Shown here: piece after piece, positions 14,643-26,000 of the stretch
Layout: the number at the start of each line of letters is the position of its first letter
How positions within the stretch are numbered: position 1 is the stretch's first letter
Origin: Apis mellifera
Lineage: Eukaryota > Arthropoda > Insecta > Hymenoptera > Apidae
DNA length: 64,000 bases
Assembly: GCF_003254395.2 (NCBI RefSeq)
Contig: NC_037638.1
Span: 19,996,202 to 20,060,201, forward strand
Direction: 5' to 3'
Program-made: the position numbers and the translations under genes
Notes under the pieces: generated by a model
What the model was told of the DNA's origin: nothing
Databases searched by the model: none
The model's input: only the letters and a program-made list of their open reading frames with translations

Positions 14643-14656
14643 AGATGGCGCCATCT
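14643..14656. promoter_or_regulatory. 14-bp perfect palindrome with paired PHO/YY1-like cores
   Basis: The sequence AGATGGCGCCATCT reads the same on both strands. Each half holds GCCATCT, which fits the GCCAT core of Pleiohomeotic/YY1 sites; the left half also resembles the AGATGGC part of CTCF sites. It sits between a poly-A/GA stretch and a poly-T run. Binding is an inference from the motif alone. Confidence 0.3.
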
Positions 14657-14847
14657 TTTTTTTTTCTAATTATAATCGTTCCATTCGTTGTATACGAAGC
14701 TTGTCGATTCGACAGCTATCCAACCACATAACGAAAGGAAGGAATTTTTACAAAAGTCACGAGCGATTACCGAACCAGAGAGAAGAGTTTGCAACGCTAC
14801 TTTACCCACGAATCGAAATACATTTTTAGGGAGAGAGTCGCGCACGG

Positions 14848-14872
14848 AAATATCGCTGTGAAAGCGATATTT
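14848..14872. repeat. Short perfect hairpin, 10-bp stem
   Basis: AAATATCGCT and AGCGATATTT are exact reverse complements separated by five bases (gtgaa). The stem is too short to suggest a microRNA precursor. No function is assigned. Confidence 0.6.
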
Positions 14873-15328
14873 ACCTAGGTAACGCTCATTCCGCGTTCTT
14901 TTTTCCTCTCTCTCTCTTCCTTTTCTTTTCTTCTTCTTTTCTTCCTTTCTTTTTTTTTTTTAGGGTCATTCGAGAGTAGCCCGAGAACTGGGCGCGAAGC
15001 ATTGCACAACGCGCTCCGCACTACTGCAATTCATTCGGCATAATGAGCCAACACAGGGATAAACCAAGCTGGAAATAAAGAAAGGACGAAGGGTAGGACA
15101 GGCAGAGAAAGAGAGAGAGAGGGAGAGAGGGTGCGTGTTTTCTCCGGCACATACTCGTCCACGAGGAGCATCGGTGTGCTGGTGTTTTTAAAAATGCAGC
15201 CGCCCCGGGCTGCAGCCTCAACGATTAGCTTACCCCTTCTCCTTTCTTCCCTGGCCTCTCCTCCTCCTCCTCCTCTTCAACTTCACGTGCTCTTCCTCCA
15301 TCCCTCTTCCTTCCTCGTCTCGCTCGCT

Positions 15329-15352
15329 GACGACGACGACGACGACGACGAC
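15329..15352. repeat. (GAC)8 microsatellite
   Basis: Eight uninterrupted GAC triplets follow a CTC-rich stretch at about 15258-15275. There is no evidence that the array is translated. Confidence 0.9.
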
Positions 15353-16123
15353 TACACGATGACGGGTATGCAACCAGCCAGCCCGCACGGAGGCGAGACA
15401 ATGAAAATGCAAGCAAACCCTCTCTGAATTGAGTTCTCCACCTGCGCGCGACCGACCGGGAGCAAGAGCAAGGAGGAGAGCGGCGGGGACAACGAGGAAA
15501 GAACGAGAGAATCCCTATGGTGGCAGGCTTGCCTCGAGATCTCGCGGATTTCCTCTCCCTTTAAAGGAGATATAATTCGAAGCTACGCGCTCGGCGCGGT
15601 GTTTTGTTCCTCTCTTCGTTTTTCCACCTCTCCCCCTCTCCTTCATTTTTTCACGCTGCGAGGAAAAAAACATTGCGAATCAAGGCGGCCGAGGCAAATA
15701 TTTGCCCGTGAACGGGGTAAAAGTCGTTAGAGCGTGAAAAAGAGAGCGCGAGTTAGCGCGTGCATACTACACTACCCGTGATTACAAAAGTGATACTCTC
15801 TCTCTCTCTCTGTCGCGGAAATGTTGTCGAGAAATTTTCTCCAAATATCCGTTCCAACGACAAGTTTCGATTCCGTTCGTTTAAATCGAACATTGGAATC
15901 CACCCCCATCTCCCCCCCGGAGAATGAAATTCATCGGCCGTTAAATATCCCGCGCGTATGATTTATCGTCCAGGTGTCGATTAATGCGCCGATGAATCTG
16001 GACCAAACCACTCCCCATCCGTGCGTTAACCGGTAAATTCATCGTGGTGTTATATACGAGGGAGGGGGAGAGGGTTCTTCCCCGTCAATGAGCACCCGTT
16101 GAAAAATGGGTATTGTTGCGATC

Positions 16124-16149
16124 CGCACAATGCAGGAAGCCTAATTGCC
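16124..16149 (+). promoter_or_regulatory. Duplicated 26-bp motif, copy 1
   Basis: This 26-bp word matches a second copy at 16601-16626 at 22 of 26 positions, with no gaps. Both copies begin with CGCACAATGC and end with CTAATTGCC. Upstream of each is ATTGT, facing the ACAAT inside the motif, so each copy carries two opposed SOX-type cores followed by a homeodomain-type TAATTG core. A regulatory role is inferred from this arrangement. Confidence 0.4.
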
Positions 16150-16600
16150 ATTTGGCCTTCGCATTATACGGGTACTAGCCGGGCCAGTTTGTGCGAGGGA
16201 TTCGAGAAACCATTACCTTCTTCTTCTCTCTTCTTCTTCATCTTGCCAATTAAATGTTTCACCATATAAATTAGCCATTCATCGATTCGTCCAAGGAATC
16301 CATGTTAACCAAGTAACAGAATGAATTAAAAAACGCATTCTTCCGTCATTTCTTCATTGCCAAAGACGCGACACGAGCAGTTCTTAACGAAGGGAGGTTA
16401 AACGCGCGAGAACGCGAGCGAGTAACAGTCTGTGCATTGGCGATTGTTCTCGAACGTAAGGCAGATAAGGAGAGGGAGAGGGGGGGTGATGGAGTTTGGG
16501 ATGGAGGGAAAAGCGCTCGTTGAACGGAGCTCATCGAAAAGTGGCGGGGTCCGGAGGAAATGAGATTCCGGAGGGAGGAACGATGGCTTATTGTCGAGGA

Positions 16601-16626
16601 CGCACAATGCGTGAGGTCTAATTGCC
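16601..16626 (+). promoter_or_regulatory. Duplicated 26-bp motif, copy 2
   Basis: Second copy of the motif at 16124-16149, in the same orientation and 477 bp away. The surrounding sequence is not repeated, apart from the ATTGT box about 10 bases upstream. Confidence 0.4.
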
Positions 16627-17191
16627 GGTCGAGAAGGTAAACGAGGGAGGAGGGGGAGGAAGGTGAGCTCGTATTCCCGCGATCGTGAATCGCGGGCCGC
16701 AACCCTATTATAGGGAAACCTTAAGGGGACGGGGGACGGGGATTTTTCACGGTGGGTGAAGACACTTTTCGAATCCCATTATCCACTCGTCGTCTCTCGG
16801 AATCGCGTTAACACTTTCGCTCGCCTCGTCGTGCCCTTAAATCTCGCGTATCGTCGGACGCTCGCTCGAGGAGAACGAAAGGGGATGGAGATTACGTTCT
16901 TTCTTCCCCTTCTGATCTTCCCTCGAATTCGTTACATCGGTAGTACGAAACGCGATCGTAAAGAATGGAAAGAAAGCGTTAAAAAGAGAGAGAGAGAGAG
17001 GATAACTCGTTTCCTGGTCTCCTAGGAGTGTTTAATATCGCGCGGCGGAAAGAAAGTCGTTTGGAAGGCGTGGCGTTAGCGCCCTCGATTCTACGTATAG
17101 CGTATAAATCAGATAGGATCTCGCTCAAAGTCGAGGATACGCGCGTCGCGGTGAATTCAGCCCCTCCCTCCCTTAGTCCCCGAGCTTGTCC

Positions 17192-17215
17192 CTCTCTCTC
17201 TCTCTCTCTCTCTCT
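17192..17215. repeat. (CT)12 microsatellite
   Basis: Uninterrupted CT dinucleotides, one of many GA/CT arrays in the window. On the other strand it reads as GAGAG, the recognition word of GAGA factor in flies. Confidence 0.85.
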
Positions 17216-20200
17216 GTCTGTTTCTCTTCGACTCTCACACCCCTCGCATCCCGGGTAGCTCGAGGCTGAACAACTTCCTATCCATTGTCGCGTATCGCAG
17301 CAGGCTCTTCCTCGTCGCGAAGCGAGATGTTATTTTTTTATTTGGACAAAGGATCCTCCTCGGCGTGTTATTACCCCCCGTGCGTCCGTCCCTCGTAGCC
17401 TGGTCTGTGGCCGCGAGCCGAGGGGTTGGAAATTAAAAGAGGGAAAGGGATGGTTTTCACGTCGAGGTACGCGGAATATTCACGGCGGGCCAGCTCGTCA
17501 TCGCCGAGCGTGTTCGAGAGATCACTCGTCAGACGCTCGACCTTTCGAGGGGTGGAAAAACCAGAGTTGGAGAGAGAGAGGGAGAGGGAGAGGGAGACGA
17601 GAGTGTTGCGAATCGTATATCTCGTTTTTCGATAACGCGAAATTATTTCGAAATTCTCTCCCGCGTTTAATTACGTCCCTCCTCCTCCTATCGTTTCAAG
17701 ATTGAAACGTTCAAACGTTATTTCCACGTCGACTAATTGTCGACGATCCGTTAATAGGGCGGCGACTGCGAAACGCGCAAAATCGAAAATGTGACGAAGG
17801 TGTGACGCTTCGAAAATTTCACGGAAATCTCGCGGAGGGCACATTTCCGCTCCGCGGAAAAAACAAAATGGGCGGGCGGTTATATTTAATGGAATGAAAA
17901 TTGGCATGCAGTTTGTACGTAGAATGCATCGTGTATACACCAGGCATCCGAGTTGTAGGAGGAGAGATTTCAAGCGTTAAAGCGTGTTTAAAGGATTAAA
18001 CGAAAATGAGAGCTTGCTTTCGAAAATCGCGGAAGATGGCCCGGGCCGACCGTGTTACGAAATTCTGCAAATGAAACCGTATCGCGAAATTTTAGGGTAC
18101 AATGCTCTCTCGTTCGTTCCCAAAATCGAATAATAATCCCGTATTCCCGTGTAAATTTCATTCAACCAGGGAAACGTTTCAACGCCGTTCGGAACCGGTT
18201 CGAGCACCGGTAATATCACGCTCCTCATTAGACGAGGATATATTCATATTTTTACGCTCAAGTTCGAAGCGCTTCTTAAATCCTTTGATGTACAAGTGGT
18301 AAACAACCGAGGACACAGAGTGGTAAGGGGGGGTATCAAACGATCGTCCCTGTTGCCAGGTCCACTCCTCCTTCTTGACCTTCGCGAAAAGAACCGGATC
18401 ATCGACCCAACGGAGCCAATCCTCTCCCCCCTCCCCCCACCCACACTAATATCGCCTGGATCGTTCATGCCGAGATTTAATTAGATATCCGATGTGCGTG
18501 CATTGGATAATCGCGAATCTGGAATCGAATTTCTCGGATCGCGAACATTCAATAGAAATTCCATTCGTACGTGACCGATGCCACGTGTCCATCATCGGTT
18601 ATCAGTCGACATGTAACAATGCTCGTAAAATCGATATTGACGTTAGGGTAATACGATTGTTGTCGATGACGATGAAACGAAACGAGAATAAACGAGTTTT
18701 AGAGACTTTTCCGTCGGTGAATTTCTAATGGTCCCCATTAAGCGTTTTTTTTTTTCTTCTTTTTTTTCCATCCATCGCGGAATTCGCTTTCACGGAGGGA
18801 CGGATTCGAGCGAATCCGCGAGTGAAAAGAGTACATACTGGAGGGTACACCCTGCACTCCGTTCCGTACGGATACCGAGTTACAAATAGGCGGGGATGCC
18901 TAGACGAAATTCATCCATCGTGGACGAAAGGAGGAGGCGAAAAACGGTGGTACGAACGAAGAAAACGTTCCATCGTCATTATCATTATTATATTTATCGC
19001 AATTATCAAAAGGAATCGAGCCAGGCGACGGGTGTATTAAGCACCGCGCTAAATGTACTCGTGCTCGGTGCACTTCACCAGGTTGGCAGCAGCGTGTAAT
19101 AATAATTACGAAACGATACATGATAACGAGGTGCCGGGCCGCTAACGACGCCCTGCACCGTCGTTTCCCGCACCTGCCCCCCCCCCGTTCAACCCCCGCC
19201 ACCATTTCACCACTATTTTCTCTCCTCTTTCCCCATCCTTCCCACGGTTTCCCGATTTAATAATATGTACTTTTTCTTTTTTTTTTCCCCGCAAATTTCT
19301 TCATTATTCATTCAATATCACACCGGCGCGGTCGGTTCGCGCCTCCTCCTCGGTTACCAGCAGCGTGTACTTTTTCCTCTCCCCCCTTCTCTTTTCTTTC
19401 TTACTTTTATTTTATTTTCGTCGCTTTAACACTCGTTTCGCCCTCCGTCCTACGCGCGGAGAGCACCTATTTTGTTACGTTTTCAGATAGAAATAAAACA
19501 AAAAAAAAAAAAAGAAAGAAAGAAAAAAAGAAGCAGGTACCAACTCTGCACCTGTACTCGGCGCGTAGTAACATTCTCTCCTCTTCTTCGTTTTTTCCCT
19601 CGTTCTCCGCCGCCCCCCTCCAGCCAACTCGACGCTCCCCAACGTCTCGCCACGCTAGACATCGGCGTCGTCGATATCGTCGCCGACGATATCGTCACCA
19701 TCACCGACCACCGACTCTCGCATCGTCGAATTTAACTTCGCCTGACCCCGCGCTCTCCGTAATCCCTCGAGCGTTTTCGAATCGTTAAAAAACGGGTAGC
19801 ACGGGTGGGCATCGATCGACGCCGTATTGGGCAGCAGCACGATTCGAGAGCAAATTATCTTGCTTAATTAATGTCGCGCTGGCGAATAATTGGAAAGAGA
19901 CCGGGATACAGAGAGGAAGCGTATAGCCTGGCAGTTTTGCCTATACACCGAGGCTATCGCGAATCGATTCCTATCCTTTCTCCTTCCCTTCCTTCTTTCA
20001 CGGTCTCCTTTCTCTCCCTCCTTCTCCCTAACTCTCTCTCTCTCTCTCTCTCTGTGCCCCCATCGGGGCGCGCGCTCGCGCGCTCAAGGCTCGCTCCGTT
20101 CGTTTCGTTTGTCTCTCTTTTTCGGCTCGGCTCGTGTAATTTCTGCACAGGAGGCGTTTGATCTGCGCTTTTGCGGAGAAAGGGCGATTAAAAAGTGCCG

Positions 20201-21001
20201 TGAGAATAACATAGCCACGGTGAAATCCGTCGCTTTGAATCCCCCGGGCGCTGGTCTCGCCAACTGTCCTTTCCTCCTCCTCCTCCTCGTCTTCCTCCTC
20301 GCTTCCTCATCCCTGTTGCGCCCACCTCTCGCACTTTGTCGATTAACCAACGCGACCGTGAACGCGGGATTATATCGGTTTGCCGGTCTCGATGGTGCGA
20401 GAGTACGTGTACGCGGCGGCGACACGCGAGCGGGACGGCGCGACACTCTCGAGGACTTACGCGATTAATCTCTCTCGATGGTCCCTCCCCCACCACCCCG
20501 CCGCCCACGTTATTAATTAAATGCCGGCGTGGCAGCCCTCGTTAAAAAAAATTCCCGTGTTTGCGACCAAGAAACGCGTTCCATTATCGCGCTGTTGAAA
20601 ACGCGGCGGCACATCGCCAACGTATTTCCTTCTTCTTCTTTCTCTTTCTTCCCCCCCTCCCTCCCTCTTTTTCTCTTTTTCTCCTTTTTTTCAATCGATC
20701 GCGATTTCACGCCTCAGCAACGGAACAGACTATGCCGAATTAATCGGCCAACACACGCTTGCTACGCGTGTGTATTTTCCGCTCCATTCTCTCTCTCTCT
20801 CTTTCTCTTTCTCTCTCGCTTCGCGGGAGAACTCGTTAAAGTTAAACGCGTTTCCCATTCTTCGAAACGGAGGGACGATCTCGATTTAATTTTTTTCCCC
20901 TCTTTCTTTCTTTCTTTCTTTCGAGATCGAAAAATATTCTTCTTTCTCTTGAAAGAGAGAGAGAGAGTTAGAATAAGTAGAAATAGAAAAAAGGGACTTA
21001 C

Positions 21002-21307
21002 ATTGGATGTCGATCTTGGCGGGCGAACTCTCGATGGAGTATCCAGTTTCCTCGTGAGTGGCCACGCAGACGAAGTTTCCACTGTCGAGGATACGATTGA
21101 CCCTGGTGATGCGGAGATCGCCGCCGTCCTGGTGCCTTCGCGGGCTCGGCGCCAGAGGCTGGCCGTCGATCTTCCACATGTACTTGACCCGCGAGCTCGG
21201 CTGCGCCTCGCATCTCAGACGCACCGGGGATCCCTCGGCGACCGAGTGCTCGCCGGGGCTCACGGAGAAGTAAAGGTCGCCGTCCTGGCCGAACACCGGT
21301 GACGTTA
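21002..21307 (-). CDS. otk: Immunoglobulin-domain exon, probably first Ig domain of off-track/PTK7 (partial gene)
   Basis: This 306-base exon encodes 101 whole residues plus split codons at both ends. It is bordered by an acceptor (cgcag) and a strong donor (GTAAGT), both in phase 1, as is typical of exons carrying one Ig domain. The Ig hallmarks are all visible: Cys at exon residue 32 (RLRC), Trp at 44 (YMWKIDG) and the DSGNFVC motif with Cys at 80. The motifs WKIDG, RVNRILDSGNF and CVATHEETG line up with the N-terminal Ig domain of PTK7 (off-track in flies). From family knowledge, PTK7/off-track is a single-pass membrane receptor with a catalytically dead tyrosine kinase domain, acting in Wnt/planar polarity and plexin signalling. 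The signal-peptide exon should lie at higher coordinates and the remaining Ig, membrane and kinase exons beyond the left edge; none was found here. Another Ig receptor is possible. Confidence 0.75.
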
Positions 21308-23048
21308 CTGCGAAAACACAGGGAGAGAGAAAGAGGATACAATCGAGAAATAAAAGATGTGAAATATAAATCTAATTATACGAAATATAAAATCTAATAA
21401 TATAATTATAAATCTAATATAAATCTAATTATAGATTTCGCAATGAAGGAAGATAAGAGAATCAGCAGAAAAACGATCATAAGATGTTCTTGATATACCA
21501 ATTCGTTTTTGCCTTTAAAATCTGTAATTATCTTTATATGAATATATTATAAAGAGGATAAAATCATGGATTCTACAAAGTTTAAAAAAGATACAAAGTT
21601 TCTATGCAAATCTAATTACAACGAGATCAAGTCGTAGTAATCACGATTCGTCCAATCTACTCTAAATTAATCTGAAAATCGAGAGCGCGAAATTCGATCG
21701 AGGAGAGAAGAGCATGCAGATGAATCTGCTTCACGAATCATTTTCCATAATTCGTCCCGCCCCGCCAATTCAACCCACGCCTTTTGACACAACAACAACA
21801 GGGAAACATTGAGGCAGATTCAATTAAACGCGGAACGGTATTATCGATTTCTATCTTGAAAACTTTCACGATTCGACACCTCGAAAACGCGAGGGCGCGA
21901 TCGAGTTACAACACCGTGGCGTGTGTACGATTGAAAAAAAAAAAAAAAAAAAAGGAAAATCCACTAATTATCAGAGTGGAGAGGCCGTACAACAATCGAA
22001 CGATAAACAGCGACGAGGGAGCGCTCCGAAACGGATCTCCAACAAGAGCGAGACGACGTGAATACGGAGGCCTCATTAAGCTGATTGATAATTAGCACGG
22101 GGCAACGTTATTGTATCGATGTCCTTTGATTTCCGCGAGCGGAAAGCCTCTCCTCTCCTCTGCCACCACCCAACCACCCCCGTTTTTCCTCCGCTACACC
22201 GTTTAATACGATTTTTCCCCTTTTCTTTTCTTTTCTCTCCCTTCTTTCTTTCTTTCTTTCTTTTTTTTTTGTTCCGTTTCGTCGCGATTCCTCCTCGCTC
22301 CTCATCTCTCCCCGACCCGACGTGCTTCCAGCCAGGATACGCACAAACGTAGAAAGACTCCGCGTCCCTGGAGTAATTCCGCACAATTTGCGCGATTGCC
22401 GAGCTGCCGACGATCCGTCGACGAGCGAGAAGAAGCAGGGAGGAAAAGTATAATATTCCGAATGAAATATTCGAGCGAGATACGCGACAGGTGTTCTTCC
22501 GCGGAGCACGTATTCAATACGTTTATATACCGTCGTCGTCCGATCGGGGACAAAACACGTCTGCTACTCGTTCAAACGGAAGGCTTATTAGTTGCTCTCT
22601 GGTTAACAACCTCTTCTCAACCGAGGCAGGCAAACGATTTAAACTCTTTAAGCTGTGAGCTAATTAAACCGAATCCTCCTGATCTTGTTCCCCGACACAT
22701 CGTCGCCTCGACTTGTTAAAACGACGTTTCTTTCTTTTTTTATTTTATTCTATTTTATTTCATTTTGGAAGAAGCGAAGAGAGATATGGATTTCGTTCCG
22801 AGTTACATTCCCGCGGCAAATAAAAAGAGAGAGAGAGAGAGTCTGGCCAGTTTTTAATCGTTCGAGAGCAAATCGTACAGAGGGAAAACTCGCTTTCGAG
22901 CAACATCCGCGAACAAACGTTGGGAACGAGCTGCAAATAGTCGGCCGTGCAAATTAAACGAACCACATTGTACAGGAGGGAGGAGGGTTGGCGCGGCGGA
23001 GCAAAAGGCGGACATGGACGGCCAGAGGGAACACGGTCAGGGAATGGA

Positions 23049-23056
<8 letters not shown>

Positions 23057-23094
<38 letters not shown>
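23057..23094. repeat. (AT)19 microsatellite
   Basis: Uninterrupted AT dinucleotides that directly follow an a-run. Confidence 0.9.
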
Positions 23095-23096
<2 letters not shown>

Positions 23097-26000
23097 AATG
23101 GAAAGGGATAAGCGAAAAAAGTCGTAACAAGAATCATCTGTTCAAGCATATTTTTTTCGGTCCGGGAACCGTTACCGCTTCCGTGTGTTGTGAAAAAAGA
23201 TGGATTCAAAAAAAAAAGGAAAAATCACGCCGCGAACGCGTTCACGCTCGCGATTTGCCGTAGCGTAAACTCGGTATCGTGTATATCGACCGATCGCATC
23301 GCCGATTTCGCAAACATCGACCGCGTTTCTACTCGTATCTATGCGGACTACGCTCTCTCTCTCTCTCTTTCCCTCCCCTCACGTTTCACCCTCCTCCTGT
23401 GTGGAGGGGTGAAAATCGATTGTTGCGTTTCCACGGGCGGAATACGCGAGAGGTGCACACGTGCACACACGGTCAACGGCACGTCCAAATGCGTCCACGC
23501 ATTCACCCCGTTCACGCTTAACGGGTTTTCGAGAGGTAGCTAATTACCTTCACGGGAGCATAATGATCATTGGTGAACTCGAAATAACACAGGTTTCGAG
23601 TTCATGTTCACGGTTGGCGTGATCGATACCACGGCCACAGTCGAGGCGATTACGAATCTTATTTGCGTTTTTTGATCTCGATCGGTAATGAATATCTATT
23701 TAAAAATTATTTATATCGTTCTTTTTGAGAAAAGCTTACGTTGCGATATTCGCGACGAATGTGATCGATTCAATGATGATTAATCGATTATATATATATA
23801 TATATATATATGGGAGGAATTTTCAAAAATTGACAATTGAAGATCGTGGCACAATAAAGATCGCATCTGTTGACCGGAATCCGTTGTAAAATCTCTGCCA
23901 ATCTCTTTCTTCCGCCGGTTCACGGAAATCGATTAGCCGGCGGTATGCTCGAACCGTTACTAAGAATAGCCCGCTACCCATAATGCCCAGCCATAAATTT
24001 ACCAGTTCGCTCTTTCTTCTTTTGTTTGTCTTATAAGCGTCAGCCACCCTATCTAATTGCGGGGGTCCCAGGTAAAGGGGCCCCGGATCCTTGCGTCACT
24101 TTCCAATTTCCAACCGTGTCCTTTGCGGATCCTATTATTATCTCGCTCTGGCCCGATATTAACCCTTAAAATCCCGGGGAGGGCGAGATTCGAGGAGAAG
24201 AACCCGTAATTTCCACCGCGATCAATTTCGACCCTGCGCGTAATTTTCGTCCAAATTTCGACTTCGACTCTCTCTCTCTCTCTCTCTCTGTTCCTCCTCC
24301 AAAGAGGGATAATAACGATTCATTCCCCATCTCTACGCCTCGTTGTTAAATTTTCCTAGCCGGGGAGAAAAGAGAAGGTTCCTCCTTTTTTCCCCCAACG
24401 CGAGCACTCGGCCTCGACTCGACTCGACTCGGCTTATCCGCGACAGTCGGGCCGAATCCTAAAAAAAGAATGCGCTCGTGGCGGCCGATCCTGGAACCTT
24501 CCCCGAGGGGTAAACACGACCGCTTTTACGACCTACTCTCGAGATTACTTTTCTCCCCGAGGCGAACGTCGTCGTCTCGCGCCCCGTGCTCTCTCGTTGC
24601 CCGGGTGCAGCTGCTCGCCCCGCTTTATAGCGTTTACACAAGCCGGCGGCTCCGATTTTTCGGCTCCCGGCGCGCCACGCGGCCCGGGAGCAGTGGAATA
24701 GAGCGTAGAGTGGAGTCGAGTGCGCGGAGCAGAGTGCAGCAGGCACACACGTTTCCGTATACGCGACGAAGACGGAGCGAAAACGGATCCGATCTGCGGA
24801 CAGACGCGCTTTCCCTCCGCTCGGCTTCGTCCACTTCCGGCCCAACTTCAAAGCGAACCGAGTTATTTTCTACCGATCGAGAGAGAGGCAGGGAGAGAGA
24901 GAGATCGGTGTTCTTTGGAAGCCGCCTTTCGATTATTATTCGCGGCGCACGATCCTTCTTCTCCTCTTCCTTCCACCGAGAGAAGGAAAGAAGGAAAGTT
25001 GCACGAGCGGAACTTGCCTCGTTACCGAAAACCTTTTCGTTGCCGCGCCGACGCGAGCAACCTCTGCCGCGTTAACGACCGGCTCGTTAAAATCGAAAAA
25101 TCATTAGCCGGATGCCTTTCCAGAGCTTCTTCCAGATTCCTCGCCGACCCGTCGAGTTGCCCATTTACCGCCATCTTCAGATTCCGACCGTGAACGGGCG
25201 CGCGATTCCATTAACGAGCCGGCCGACCGTGCCGCTCCCGGGAAATTTCGACGTTTCCGTAGAGAAACGTTCTAATGAACTCTCGGAGGGGAAAAAAAAA
25301 AAAAAAAAAAAAAAAGAATCCGAGGAGATGGCGATCGCATCCTCGTGTTTCGTGTTTCGAGACCTCGACCACGAGTTGCGTTTAATTTTATCCTCGAGGG
25401 GGAACGAGCGCGCGTTTTATCGCGTACGCGGACAAAAAGTCGCGAGTGTTTCGTAAATAGGGGGAAGGAGAGGGGGGAAAGAGAAAAATTCACGATGACG
25501 AAGAGAGAGAGGCAGATTTTTCACGGGATCCTGGCCATGGCGTAGGTCGAGCCGTTCTCGAAAGAAAACTGCAGGATGCAAATTGTGTCCGGAATACCGC
25601 CTTCCAGACGCTCCGAGCGGCGTGAAATTCACACTCTCGGGACGTTTTTCACGATTCTGAATAACCGGTGAGAGTCCCCTTTCTTCGTCTCGGGGTGTCG
25701 AGACAAGACGCGAGCAAGTCTTGGGGGTCTTATTTGAAAAAAAGGAGGAAAAAAGAAGAAGGGAGAAAAATGAAAGGGAGAAAGAAAGAGAAAGAAGTAG
25801 GGGGGCAGGAGAAAGGAGGAGAAGAAAGGAAAGAACAGAAAGAGGGAAGAAAACACGGAGTGAGAGAGAGAGAGAGGCGAGCGCGCTGGCCAAGGAAACG
25901 CGGAAAAGGGAGGATGAGGAGGAGGGAAGACGAGCGAGGATCATCCGGCGAGGAGTGAGTAGCGACGCCCTTTTGACAGTGAAAAAGTAACGCCACTCTG

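Larger units (their letters stand above)
10942..20995. other. Non-coding DNA, probably intronic, rich in simple repeats
   Basis: No exon was recognised. Simple repeats include a run of ten g near 11090, CT and poly-T runs near 11670-11700, poly-T at about 13317-13334, a CT run at about 13641-13668, poly-T near 14290 and a c8 run near 19181. Several stretches have balanced, complex composition, for example 16.0-16.7 kb and 17.6-18.7 kb, and may be regulatory. The segment directly follows the splice donor of the Ig exon at 21002, so at least its right end is intronic. Confidence 0.6.

Noticed and set aside
18170..18215. GGTTCGA words considered as tRNA T-arms (also near 425, 34380 and 48055)
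   Set aside because: None has a matching A-box, anticodon arm or acceptor stem at the right distance.
20529..21302. 257-codon plus-strand open frame
   Set aside because: It is the antisense shadow of the Ig exon at its right end and pyrimidine-rich low-complexity sequence at its left end; no domain is visible.
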